From: Clostridiales bacterium
GTDB taxonomy: Bacteria > Bacillota > Clostridia > Lachnospirales > WQUN01
Assembly: GCA_031271275.1 (NCBI GenBank)
Contig: JAISWA010000153.1
Span: 1 to 8,296 of the forward strand
Length of the DNA stretch: 8,296 nucleotides
Direction of reading: 5' to 3'
Part shown: piece by piece, positions 1-6,101 of the stretch
How positions within the stretch are numbered: position 1 is the stretch's first letter
Layout of the letters: every line of letters begins with the position of its first letter
Translations under genes and position numbers: made by a program
The notes under the pieces: model-generated
What the model was told of the DNA's origin: nothing
Database searches by the model: none
Seen by the model: only the letters and a program-made list of their open reading frames with translations

Positions 1-609
1 GAAACCCAGTTCCCGTAAAACTTCCGCCGCGCTCAGAATCAGGCGGCCTTCCTCTGCCGAGGCTGCTTCCGCGTCGTTTGTTACGGCGTTTTTCCACATC
101 ATGCTTTTAAAAGTATAGACGCCCGTTATGTTAAGCCCCGGCAGTTCCCGTATGGCAGCGCCGGTTTCCCGCAGTTTTCCCGGGACCGCGCCGGTGCGCC
201 TCGCCCCGGTGTCCGCCTCAAGCCGCGCCTCAAACACAACGCCTTCCCTTACGGCAAAATCCGAGAGCATACGCGCGCCTTCTATACTGTCCACCGCAAC
301 AATCAGCCGCTTTATTTTCTTCTTTATGCGCAGCGCCCGCCGGTATTTTTCTTCCCCTACCAACGGATAGGCGATAAAAATATCCTCTATGCCCCCGTCC
401 GCGAAAACTTCCGCTTCCGTGGTCTTGGCGCAGGTAATCCCCGCCGCCCCCGCTTCCATCTGCATCTTGGCAAGCGCTACGGACTTGTGGGTCTTGATAT
501 GCGGCCGAAGCTTGCAATTATAACGGTCCGCGTGTTCCTGCATATTACGGATGTTGGCGCGTACCTTTTCCATCTCCAAAACGACGCAGGGCGTATCAAA
601 AGAAATCAT
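1..609 (-). CDS. D-threonine aldolase / D-serine dehydratase-like PLP enzyme (partial, N-terminal 203 residues)
   Basis: The first 203 codons of a leftward gene that leaves the window at position 1. The protein matches the alanine-racemase-like N-terminal barrel (PLP fold type III) of the D-threonine aldolase/D-serine dehydratase family. Its start follows the family pattern: DTPCVVLEMEKV near residues 5-16, then LRPHIKTHKS at 34-43, where Lys39 in the HxKTH motif should bind PLP. AGITCAKTTEAEVFA (57-70), the DIFIAYPLVG strand (76-85) and EADTGARRTG (131-140) are also typical. The family is usually about 370 residues, so roughly half is here and the metal-binding C-terminal domain is off the window. 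The ATG at 609-607 has AAGGAG at 618-623, 8 nt upstream. The exact reaction (aldolase, dehydratase or racemase) cannot be told from this half. It is separated from the sugar operon by a terminator and a repeat array, so a role in sugar use is not implied. Confidence 0.87.
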   Translation of the reverse strand, partial: MISFDTPCVVLEMEKVRANIRNMQEHADRYNCKLRPHIKTHKSVALAKMQMEAGAAGITCAKTTEAEVFADGGIEDIFIAYPLVGEEKYRRALRIKKKIKRLIVAVDSIEGARMLSDFAVREGVVFEARLEADTGARRTGAVPGKLRETGAAIRELPGLNITGVYTFKSMMWKNAVTNDAEAASAEEGRLILSAAEVLRELGF

Positions 610-637
610 CGCAGTCACTCCTTAATTTACGGTACTT

Positions 638-732
638 TGTCATGCTGATTTAGATATGTCATGCGGATTTAAGTATGTCATTCTGATTTAGATATGTCAT
701 GCTGATTTAGATATATCATGCTGATTTAGGTT
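638..732. repeat. Left tandem array, five 19-bp units
   Basis: Five head-to-tail units start at 638, 657, 676, 695 and 714. The commonest form is TGTCATGCTGATTTAGATA; units one and four are identical and the others differ at one to four positions. The first 11 bases of each unit are TGTCATGCTGA or TGTCATTCTGA, matching the outer arm of the adjoining hairpin at 733-805, so the array looks like outward duplication of that arm. It ends only 28 bp before the start codon of the leftward PLP-enzyme gene and so occupies the place where that gene's promoter would be expected. There are no spacers as in a CRISPR array. Confidence 0.93.
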
Positions 733-805
733 TGTCATTCTGAGCGAAGCGAAGAATCCTATACCCGCAAAATAAAAGATTCTTCGCCTACGGCTCAGAA
801 TGACA
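733..805. repeat. Imperfect inverted repeat (REP-like extragenic palindrome)
   Basis: The left arm (733-758) reads TGTCATTCTGAGC, GAAG, CGAAGAATC. The right arm (778-805) is GATTCTTCG, CCTACG, GCTCAGAATGACA. The 13-bp outer and 9-bp inner stems pair perfectly around a 4/6-nt internal mismatch and a 19-nt loop. From memory, the motif TGTCATTCTGAGCGAAGCGA is a dispersed intergenic repeat found in many unrelated bacterial genomes; this was not checked by search. No REP-associated transposase gene is present in the window. With no T-run after either arm it does not look like a terminator. Confidence 0.9.
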
Positions 806-922
806 ACCAACACGGCTCCGAATGACAACTATCGCGGCGCAGAAGAATAACTATCGCGGCTCAGAATGACAACCAACACTGCTCAGAATGACAACCAACG
901 CGGCTCAGCATGACAAGCAATC
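791..922. repeat. Right tandem array, six 22-bp units
   Basis: Six units of about 22 bp start at 791, 813, 835, 857, 879 and 901. Each is built on CGGCTCAGAATGACA followed by a short tail of the ACCAACA or ACTATCG type. The first unit is the outer part of the right arm of the 733-805 hairpin. The third (835-856) is the most diverged, reading AGAAGAATAA where the others have AGAATGACAA. The core TCAGAATGACA is the reverse complement of the left-array core, so the two arrays point away from the hairpin with different periods (22 versus 19 bp). Confidence 0.92.
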
Positions 923-953
923 GAACCCCTTTCAGTTTAACAAAACGGGTCCA

Positions 954-980
954 AAGAAAAAAGCCCGAATCATCGGGCTC
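954..980 (-). terminator. Rho-independent terminator of the ABC importer operon
   Basis: Read on the minus strand, the stem AGCCCGA, loop TGAT and stem TCGGGCT (962-979) are followed by TTTTTTCTTT. The hairpin lies about 47 nt past the stop codon of the solute-binding protein gene. The plus strand also has a T-rich run (981-990, TTTCCTTTTT) after the stem, so weak function in the other direction is possible. Confidence 0.88.
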
Positions 981-1025
981 TTTCCTTTTTATTGGAGGAA
1001 GTTATGAAAATGTCGTTATAATTTT

Positions 1026-2687
1026 TTACTCAGCCGCTTCTACGTGTACGTAGAAGTTATCCGCAAGCAATTGGGTCGCCGCTTCGTTGAGCTCTTTTAC
1101 GCCGATGGCGTCAAGCCTCTCCATAAACTCCGCCCAAATCGCGTCGAAATCTTCGGGGGCTGCGGAGCAAGCCATCGGAAGGTACTGCGCGGTAAGGTCG
1201 TTACATTCGGTGTGCAGCATGGCGAAATCGGAATCCGGGGGCTGATTGTCCCAGATAAGCCATGCCTGGCCCCATTCGGAAGGTATAAATTCCGAAGGCT
1301 GCGGGAACATTTCTTTCCAACTGCCTACGCCGTAAGCTTCAAGGGTTACTTTCGCTTCCTCGTTATACGTATCCCAAAGGGTCTGGCTGTCGTCCAACGC
1401 GTTAAACTTGTAGCCGTTGGAATCTTCGCCGCCGCCGATGCAGGGCCACGGATAGGTCATGTAACCGATAGCGGTTTCAATGGCGTGACCGGGTACTTTT
1501 CTCGCTTCCATTTCAGCCGCTGTGTACTGGCGCTTGCCGTCTCTGATTTCCCAGTGCTGTCCTTCGATACCCCAGGCGGTGAGGATTTGGGTTTCTTCCT
1601 GGCAAAGGTAATCAAGGAACTGAATCGCCCGCACCGGGTCGGGGCAGTTTTGCGTAATGCCTACGCCATTCATGGGGGAGTAAGCCGCGGGGCGGTACGC
1701 CGGGTGCACGATGTCTTCGCTGTAGGTAACGGGAAGCCTGGCGTAAGTACGCTCGTATTTGCCTTCCTCCTCCAGAACCTGCTCCGCCTCTACATATTCC
1801 CAGTGACCGTCAGTCAACGCGAGCACGCGGCCCGAGGAAATCTTCGCAAGGTATTCGTCATGGGTCTGGGTGAAAGCGTCGGGGTCAAGCAAACCTTCGT
1901 TGTACATGCTGTTAAGCCAACGGTAGTATTCTTCAATACCGTCGATGTCGAAAGCGTACTGCACGTCATAAGTTTCGGGGTCTACGTAGAAGTTACCGTC
2001 GTCCGGATAACCCATCGCGCGCAGGCCGGGGTTGATAAGGGTGATGTAATACCGCCAACCTTCGCCGCAGGTCAGTGTAAGCCCGATGGTGGGCTGCCCG
2101 TCAATGGTGGGGTATTTTTCGATGTACTTTTTCAACAAATCTTTGGCTTGCTCAAGGGTCTTAACTTCGGGATACCCGAACTCTTTAAGCACCGCCTGCT
2201 GAATTTCGAAGGAATCTTCGGGGTCTTCCACGATGGGGCTGATGAAGTCCTGCCCGAGGTAGAAGATGCGCCCTTCGTCGTCTTTCAGCTTCTCAAAGGA
2301 ATCGCCGTAAAGCTTTTTGATGTTGGGGCCGTATTCCTCAATCAGCGGGGCCATGTCGATGTACGCGTCCGCTTCAAGGAAGTTGTTAAGGTGCGAGCGT
2401 GAGAAAACGAAGTCGGGGTAAGCCTGGTCGGCGATCATCAGGGTAATCTGATTGGATACGTCGCCTACGCCAAACTGGTACTTGATGGTTACGCCTGTCT
2501 GTTCCGTAATCACTCTGGAAACGTCGCCTTCGAAGTTTTCTTCGATACGACCGTCCAACGCGTCCTCTACATAAATCGTAAAGGTAATCGGGTCCGCCGA
2601 AGCGGCCGCGACAGTAACGGGTGAGACTGCTGAAAAGAGCAAGCTAAACGATAGCGCGGCAGCAGCCAGTTTTGGTAATGCCTTCAT
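1026..2687 (-). CDS. Extracellular solute-binding protein of a sugar ABC importer (LplA-like)
   Basis: A 553-residue secreted protein expected to bind oligosaccharides outside the membrane and deliver them to the two permeases encoded just upstream. Residues 1-31 form a Sec signal peptide: Lys2 and Lys6, a hydrophobic stretch over about 8-27, and a likely cut after Ala31 (AAASA before DPITF). The mature start, an ITFTIYVED strand and then TGVTIKYQFGVGD, is the pattern of large LplA-type binding proteins, as are PDFVFSR, the IEEYGPNIKKLY segment, and late NGVGITQNCPDPVRAIQFLDYL. The length suits that group (about 500-560). The first cysteine lies well into the mature protein (TLTCGEG, near residue 206), so no lipobox exists and the protein should not be a lipoprotein. 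The start has AAGGAGG at 2695-2701, 7 nt upstream. It is the last gene of the operon, 115 bp after the LplC-type permease. The ligand is unknown; family call is strong. Confidence 0.92.
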   Translation of the reverse strand: MKALPKLAAAALSFSLLFSAVSPVTVAAASADPITFTIYVEDALDGRIEENFEGDVSRVITEQTGVTIKYQFGVGDVSNQITLMIADQAYPDFVFSRSHLNNFLEADAYIDMAPLIEEYGPNIKKLYGDSFEKLKDDEGRIFYLGQDFISPIVEDPEDSFEIQQAVLKEFGYPEVKTLEQAKDLLKKYIEKYPTIDGQPTIGLTLTCGEGWRYYITLINPGLRAMGYPDDGNFYVDPETYDVQYAFDIDGIEEYYRWLNSMYNEGLLDPDAFTQTHDEYLAKISSGRVLALTDGHWEYVEAEQVLEEEGKYERTYARLPVTYSEDIVHPAYRPAAYSPMNGVGITQNCPDPVRAIQFLDYLCQEETQILTAWGIEGQHWEIRDGKRQYTAAEMEARKVPGHAIETAIGYMTYPWPCIGGGEDSNGYKFNALDDSQTLWDTYNEEAKVTLEAYGVGSWKEMFPQPSEFIPSEWGQAWLIWDNQPPDSDFAMLHTECNDLTAQYLPMACSAAPEDFDAIWAEFMERLDAIGVKELNEAATQLLADNFYVHVEAAE

Positions 2688-2709
2688 TAAATTGCCTCCT
2701 TTTTAATAT

Positions 2710-2749
2710 CCGCCTCATGTTTGCCCATGGGCTTTCCTCATTCCGGCGG
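2710..2749 (-). promoter_or_regulatory. Possible stem-loop just upstream of the binding-protein ribosome binding site
   Basis: CCGCC (2710-2714) can pair with GGCGG (2745-2749), enclosing a perfect 10-bp palindrome GCCCATGGGC (2723-2732). In the leftward mRNA this fold would end about 9 nt before the AAGGAGG of the solute-binding protein gene. It may affect mRNA stability or translation of the last gene. The outer stem is short and the assignment is tentative. Confidence 0.35.
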
Positions 2750-2758
2750 TTAAATTAA

Positions 2759-2788
2759 GCCGCAAGCAAGCGGAATCGCTGTTGCGGC
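2759..2788 (-). promoter_or_regulatory. Intercistronic hairpin between permease and binding-protein genes
   Basis: GCCGCAA (2759-2765) pairs with TTGCGGC (2782-2788), and inside it AGCG (2769-2772) pairs with CGCT (2777-2780) around a GAAT loop. It starts 14 nt after the LplC-type permease stop on the leftward transcript and is followed by TTAATTTAA rather than a real T-run. A transcript stabiliser or partial attenuator separating expression of permeases and binding protein fits better than a full terminator. Confidence 0.5.
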
Positions 2789-2802
2789 ATGTTTCCATCG
2801 GG

Positions 2803-3708
2803 TTAACTCTTTACCGCGCCGAGCGTCAGACCCGTAACAAAATACTTCTGTACAAACGGGTAAACGATAATAATCGGCGTAACGGTAATTACGGTAACAG
2901 CCATTCTAATCGACAGGGGTGAAATGGTGTTTGCCTGCGCGATTCTCGCGGCCTGACCCAGGTTCGCGCCGCCGCTTTGCGCCTGCGACTGCTGCAGGAT
3001 TTTCATCAGCTCGTATTGAAGGGTGGTGATTTGCTCATTAAACGGGGCGAACAGGTAGGTATCAAACCACGAGTTCCATTGCCCGACCGCGTAGAACAAG
3101 CCGACGGTGGCAATGACAGGAGGACAAAGCGGCATTACGATCCTGAAAAACATTGTCAAATCGTTCGCCCCGTCGAGGAAAGCCGACTCTTGCAAGCTAT
3201 AGGGAAGTTGGTCGATAAAACTCCGGACCAGTATGAGGTTGTAGGCGCTGATAATCCCCGGGATGATATAAACCCAGAAAGTATTGTTAAGCCCGAACGC
3301 GCGTATGACCATAAAACTTGGTATAATACCGCTGTCTATGTACATGGTGAAAAGGAACACCGCGGTAAAGAAACGCCTGAACATAAAGTCCCTTCGGCTT
3401 AAAACATACGCAAGCATACAGGTGGAAAACAGGCTCGCCGCAGTGCCTATTAAAGTACGCAGAAAGGATATAAGCGCGCCTTGGAACAGCAGCGGGTACC
3501 GCCCCAACTCCTTAAAATTGTCCAACGTAGGCACGCGGGGGAAAATCCCGATTCCGCCTTTGATGGAGTCGGAAGATTTATTAAACGCCGTGGCGAGCAC
3601 GTTAAGGAACGGGAATAACGTAGCGATGATTACCAGAAGCATTACGACCAGGATGACCGCGTCCATGATATAGTCGCCTTTTGACCGTTGCTGAAGCCCT
3701 TTCCGCAT
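2803..3708 (-). CDS. Sugar ABC importer permease, LplC/MalG-type
   Basis: A 301-residue inner-membrane permease forming the channel together with the LplB-type partner. About six hydrophobic segments are visible (near 16-38, 77-103, 112-134, 143-164, 190-210 and 265-287). The coupling motif that docks on the ATPase is at about 174-194: ESAFLDGANDLTMFFRIVMP, the expected EAA-loop form. The C-terminal part (SPLSIRMAVTVITVTPIIIV, then YPFVQKYFV and a final GAVKS) is characteristic of this subgroup. The ATG at 3708-3706 is served by TAAGGAGGG, in which TAA is also the stop codon of the upstream permease gene, so the two are probably translationally coupled. No ATPase gene is seen in the window; importers of this type commonly use a shared MsmX-like ATPase encoded elsewhere. 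Confidence 0.93.
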   Translation of the reverse strand: MRKGLQQRSKGDYIMDAVILVVMLLVIIATLFPFLNVLATAFNKSSDSIKGGIGIFPRVPTLDNFKELGRYPLLFQGALISFLRTLIGTAASLFSTCMLAYVLSRRDFMFRRFFTAVFLFTMYIDSGIIPSFMVIRAFGLNNTFWVYIIPGIISAYNLILVRSFIDQLPYSLQESAFLDGANDLTMFFRIVMPLCPPVIATVGLFYAVGQWNSWFDTYLFAPFNEQITTLQYELMKILQQSQAQSGGANLGQAARIAQANTISPLSIRMAVTVITVTPIIIVYPFVQKYFVTGLTLGAVKS

Positions 3709-3721
3709 GACATTACCCTCC

Positions 3722-4693
3722 TTATACGATACTTGTTTCGCCGGTTTTTCTCGCGATAAGATTCGCGCCGAGAACCAATATGATGGAAACGACGGACTTG
3801 AACATGCCGATGGCGGTACCGAAACTGTACCGGCTCTGCCCTATTCCGTACTTGATGGCGTACACGTCGAGCACTTCGGAATAATTGCGCGTTATGTCGG
3901 AACCGAGGAGCATTTGTTTTTCAAACCCCACGCTAATCAGCCAACCCACGTTCATGATTAAGATAACGGTGATAACCGGCATGATGCACGGAAGGGTGAT
4001 GTGCCAGATTTTTTGCAGGCGGTTGGCGCCGTCCAAATCGGCGGACTCATAAAGCCCCGGGTCAACCCCGGTGATCGCCGCCAGGAAAATAATCGCGTTC
4101 CAACCGAGTTCCTTCCATATTTCACTGAAGGTCATAATGCCCCAGAAAAGTTTTTCCTGCGCGAGGAAGGGGATTCTTTTTTCAATAAGCCCCAGATTTT
4201 CGAGCAGCTCGTTGATAGGACCTTCCGTAGAAAGCATTACGCTAATCATACCCGCGGCGACGACCCATGAAATAAAGTGAGGAAGATAAGAAATGGTCTG
4301 CGTTATCCTTTTAAAATACATGGAGCGGATTTCATTAATCATCAGCGCGAAGATAATCGGCGTCACGAAACCGAAAACCATCATATAAAAGCTCATGCCC
4401 AAGGTATTGCGCAGCGCAAGGTAAAAACGACCCTTAGAGAGGATATCTTCAAGCAGCGCGACGAAATGCTTGATCCCCACCCAGTCGGCTGCAAAAAAAC
4501 TTTGAAAAACATCGCCTTTAAGTTTAAAATCTTGAAAGGCCATCGTCCATCCCAATAACGGAAGGTAGTTGAATAACAAAACCCATATCAGAAAAGGCAC
4601 TGACATGAGCAAAAGATACCGTTGACGGTAAAGTCTCTCCGGGAAGCTTGCTTTTGTAAGGCGTAAGCGCTTTGATTTTGCATTCTTTTCCAT
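3722..4693 (-). CDS. Sugar ABC importer permease, LplB/MalF-type
   Basis: A 323-residue inner-membrane permease, first gene of the leftward operon. A basic cytoplasmic tail (1-24, with KSKRLRLTK) precedes the first membrane segment at about 26-48 (LLLMSVPFLIWVLLFNYLPL); further segments lie near 96-118, 136-154, 183-208, 234-256 and 294-313. The EAA loop ESADLDGANRLQKIWHITLP spans 216-235. FNYLPLLGWTMAFQDFK and GPINELLENLGLI are typical of LplB-type permeases. The start has AAGGTGA at 4700-4706, 6 nt upstream. Its stop codon forms part of the next gene's ribosome binding site (13-bp gap). The leader begins at a promoter at 4766-4794 in the divergent control region. Confidence 0.93.
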   Translation of the reverse strand: MEKNAKSKRLRLTKASFPERLYRQRYLLLMSVPFLIWVLLFNYLPLLGWTMAFQDFKLKGDVFQSFFAADWVGIKHFVALLEDILSKGRFYLALRNTLGMSFYMMVFGFVTPIIFALMINEIRSMYFKRITQTISYLPHFISWVVAAGMISVMLSTEGPINELLENLGLIEKRIPFLAQEKLFWGIMTFSEIWKELGWNAIIFLAAITGVDPGLYESADLDGANRLQKIWHITLPCIMPVITVILIMNVGWLISVGFEKQMLLGSDITRNYSEVLDVYAIKYGIGQSRYSFGTAIGMFKSVVSIILVLGANLIARKTGETSIV

Positions 4694-4735
4694 TTACGGT
4701 CACCTTAATCCGTTCAAAAAATATTTGCCTTGTCT

Positions 4736-4758
4736 ATAAATAAACTTAGTTTAATTAT
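4736..4758. promoter_or_regulatory. Candidate operator 1: 23-bp palindrome at the leftward transcription start
   Basis: A perfect 13-bp palindrome TAAACTTAGTTTA (4741-4753) extends to 23 bp (4736-4758) with ten of eleven base pairs matched. Relative to the predicted leftward start (about 4759) it covers roughly +2 to +24, a classic repressor position. It resembles the AT-rich TTAGTTT-type boxes known for XylR-like ROK repressors. The ROK repressor encoded next door is the obvious candidate to bind it. Binding is inferred. Confidence 0.62.
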
Positions 4759-4765
4759 TGAAATC

Positions 4766-4794
4766 ATATTAGCATACGTTATTAACTTTGTAAA
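4766..4794 (-). promoter_or_regulatory. Sigma-70-type promoter of the ABC importer operon
   Basis: On the minus strand: -35 TTTACA (4794-4789), a 17-bp spacer, and -10 TAATAT (4771-4766) preceded by TG-C, an extended -10. The predicted start is near 4759, giving a leader of about 66 nt to the LplB-type permease. The -35 lies inside candidate operator 2 and the start abuts candidate operator 1. Confidence 0.65.
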
Positions 4795-4802
4795 TAGTTA
4801 AT
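4781..4802. promoter_or_regulatory. Candidate operator 2: inverted repeat over the leftward -35
   Basis: ATTAACT (4781-4787) and AGTTAAT (4796-4802) are inverted copies separated by 8 nt. The -35 hexamer of the leftward promoter (4789-4794) sits in the spacer. The half-site (TTAACT) closely resembles that of candidate operator 1 (TAAACT). The arms are spaced more widely than in operator 1, so both may not bind a dimer in the same way. Confidence 0.45.
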
Positions 4803-4805
4803 TTT

Positions 4806-4829
4806 AAAAACATATAAAAAAATTTTTTT
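4806..4829. other. A-tracts, probably bent DNA, in the divergent control region
   Basis: AAAAA (4806-4810) is followed by seven A and seven T bases (4816-4829), starting about one helical turn apart. Tracts spaced this way usually give intrinsic curvature. They lie about 50-70 bp upstream of the leftward start, where they could act as upstream promoter elements or help looping. Function is inferred. Confidence 0.4.
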
Positions 4830-4869
4830 GTGCACAGGAATATATTTTCGGTATATTTATTATAAGATA

Positions 4870-4899
4870 TTGACAAATCAGTCCAAAAACACTTATAGT
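4870..4899 (+). promoter_or_regulatory. Sigma-70-type promoter of the ROK-GH8-GH4 operon
   Basis: -35 TTGACA (4870-4875), an 18-bp spacer and -10 TATAGT (4894-4899). The predicted start is near 4906, leaving a leader of about 26 nt with CAGGTGA (4918-4924), 7 nt before the ATG at 4932. No clear copy of the operator palindromes overlaps this promoter; only a lone AGTT lies on the -10. Confidence 0.65.
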
Positions 4900-4931
4900 T
4901 CAAAATAATAATATGTGCAGGTGATTAATTA

Positions 4932-6065
4932 ATGAGTAACCCGGTTTCACGTATTAAGGCACGGCACCGCCGGCTGACTTTCAATTTACTTAGCGAACGG
5001 AAGGAAGTTTCGCGGGTGGAGATTGGGAAGAAGCTTGGCGTGAGCTTGCAGACAGCCATGAAAATCATGGACTACTTCACCGATTACGGGCTTGCGTCCC
5101 ACATCGGGGGAATAGGAACGCATGTCGGGCGCAAGCCGCAGATTTATTCCTTCAACGAAAACGCCGCGCATATTATTTCTGCGGTAAACGAAGGCAGCGT
5201 ACTTCGTGTCGGCATATTAAACCTGGCGTGTGAGACCCTTGCGGAGGAAACGGCCGAACTTCGCGGGAGCATCCGCTCCATGTTGGTGGAACAGCCGTGC
5301 GAGATTGCGGAGCGCTTACTGGAGAGGCTAATTAAAGAAGGCAGGCAGTCGGAAAGGTTACTGGGTATGGCGATGTGCCTTCCCGGCGTAGTGGACGACG
5401 AACAGCGATGCATTTCGTTCGCGCCAAATCTAATCAATAACGCGTCGTATCAAATCGGCGACCTGCTTGACGAAGCGGCGGAACGGATGCATACGCCGGT
5501 TATGATTGAAAACGACGTGAACGCGTCTGTGTACGGGGAATTTGTTTACTGGAACACGCCCGACCTCGCTTTCATCGCCATCGGCTCAGGCGTCGGCATG
5601 GGCCTGGTGTTGGACGGTAAGATGCGGCGCGGGCCTAACTTTACCGCCGGCGAGATAGGGATGATGCCTTGCGGAGACCCCGCCACACTTCGAAACGTAG
5701 AGGATTTAATCAACCTCGACGCACTTAAAAGAAAATTCGGTTTTGACAGGCAGTTCGGCATCCAGTCCCTTAACCCCGACGCGCGCGCGCAAATGTTGGA
5801 TGCTATTTCCGACGTTGTGGGGTCCATTATCGCGACAAGCGCGGCAATGCTTGATGTGTCTGATTTTGTGCTCGGGGGCATAACAGCGGATTTGCTCGGG
5901 GAGGAACTGCTCGAAGCCACGCGCCGCAAGGTGAGCATTATTTCGCCGCTAACGGCTAATTTGCACGACCGCCGCCTGAGCAGCCCCGCCCTTGTAGGCG
6001 CGGCGAAGAAGATTATGGACGCCTATGTCCCTACCCTGCTTTCATTAGACAGCGAAAAACAATAA
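4932..6065 (+). CDS. ROK-family transcriptional repressor (NagC/XylR type)
   Basis: A 377-residue DNA-binding regulator. Residues about 12-75 form a winged helix-turn-helix; the helix pair runs over VEIGKKLGVSLQTAMKIMDY (29-48) and the wing contains GIGTHVGRKPQIYSF. The rest is the ROK sugar-binding fold: MCLPGVVDD (148-156), IENDVNAS (192-199) with the conserved Asp195, a glycine-rich strand IAIGSGVGMGLVLDG (215-229) and GEIGM (240-244). Active ROK kinases carry GExGH followed by a cysteine-rich zinc loop (CxCGxxGCxE); here His is Met244 and the zinc loop is cut down to PCGDP. It therefore looks like a sensor rather than a kinase. As the first gene of a rightward operon that diverges from the importer operon, it most likely represses one or both until a sugar from the pathway binds. 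The start has a correctly spaced ribosome binding site. Confidence 0.92.
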   Translation: MSNPVSRIKARHRRLTFNLLSERKEVSRVEIGKKLGVSLQTAMKIMDYFTDYGLASHIGGIGTHVGRKPQIYSFNENAAHIISAVNEGSVLRVGILNLACETLAEETAELRGSIRSMLVEQPCEIAERLLERLIKEGRQSERLLGMAMCLPGVVDDEQRCISFAPNLINNASYQIGDLLDEAAERMHTPVMIENDVNASVYGEFVYWNTPDLAFIAIGSGVGMGLVLDGKMRRGPNFTAGEIGMMPCGDPATLRNVEDLINLDALKRKFGFDRQFGIQSLNPDARAQMLDAISDVVGSIIATSAAMLDVSDFVLGGITADLLGEELLEATRRKVSIISPLTANLHDRRLSSPALVGAAKKIMDAYVPTLLSLDSEKQ

Positions 6066-6101
6066 CGTGTAAACCGCAAACAAAAAGGAGGCTCTATAGT
6101 A

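Noticed and set aside
230..517. A 95-codon minus-strand open frame over the left-edge gene
   Set aside because: It overlaps the PLP-enzyme gene in another frame on the same strand; the enzyme frame carries the recognisable RPHIKTHK motif and a proper ribosome binding site, and this one carries neither.
638..922. CRISPR array
   Set aside because: The units are directly contiguous, diverged from each other and carry no unique spacers; no cas genes are present.
994..1021. Plus-strand micro-ORF of five codons after GGAGGA (ATG at 1004)
   Set aside because: The ribosome-binding-site-like string is real, but no promoter or conserved product supports it, and it sits in the 3' untranslated region of the leftward operon.
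1044..2402. A 452-codon plus-strand open frame
   Set aside because: It lies entirely opposite the solute-binding protein gene, has no family resemblance and no ribosome binding site; it is a shadow of the codon bias of the true gene.
2719..2745. Eight-codon leader ORF on the minus strand upstream of the binding-protein gene
   Set aside because: It has no ribosome binding site and no codon run suggesting attenuation; the ATG is likely chance within the stem-loop sequence.
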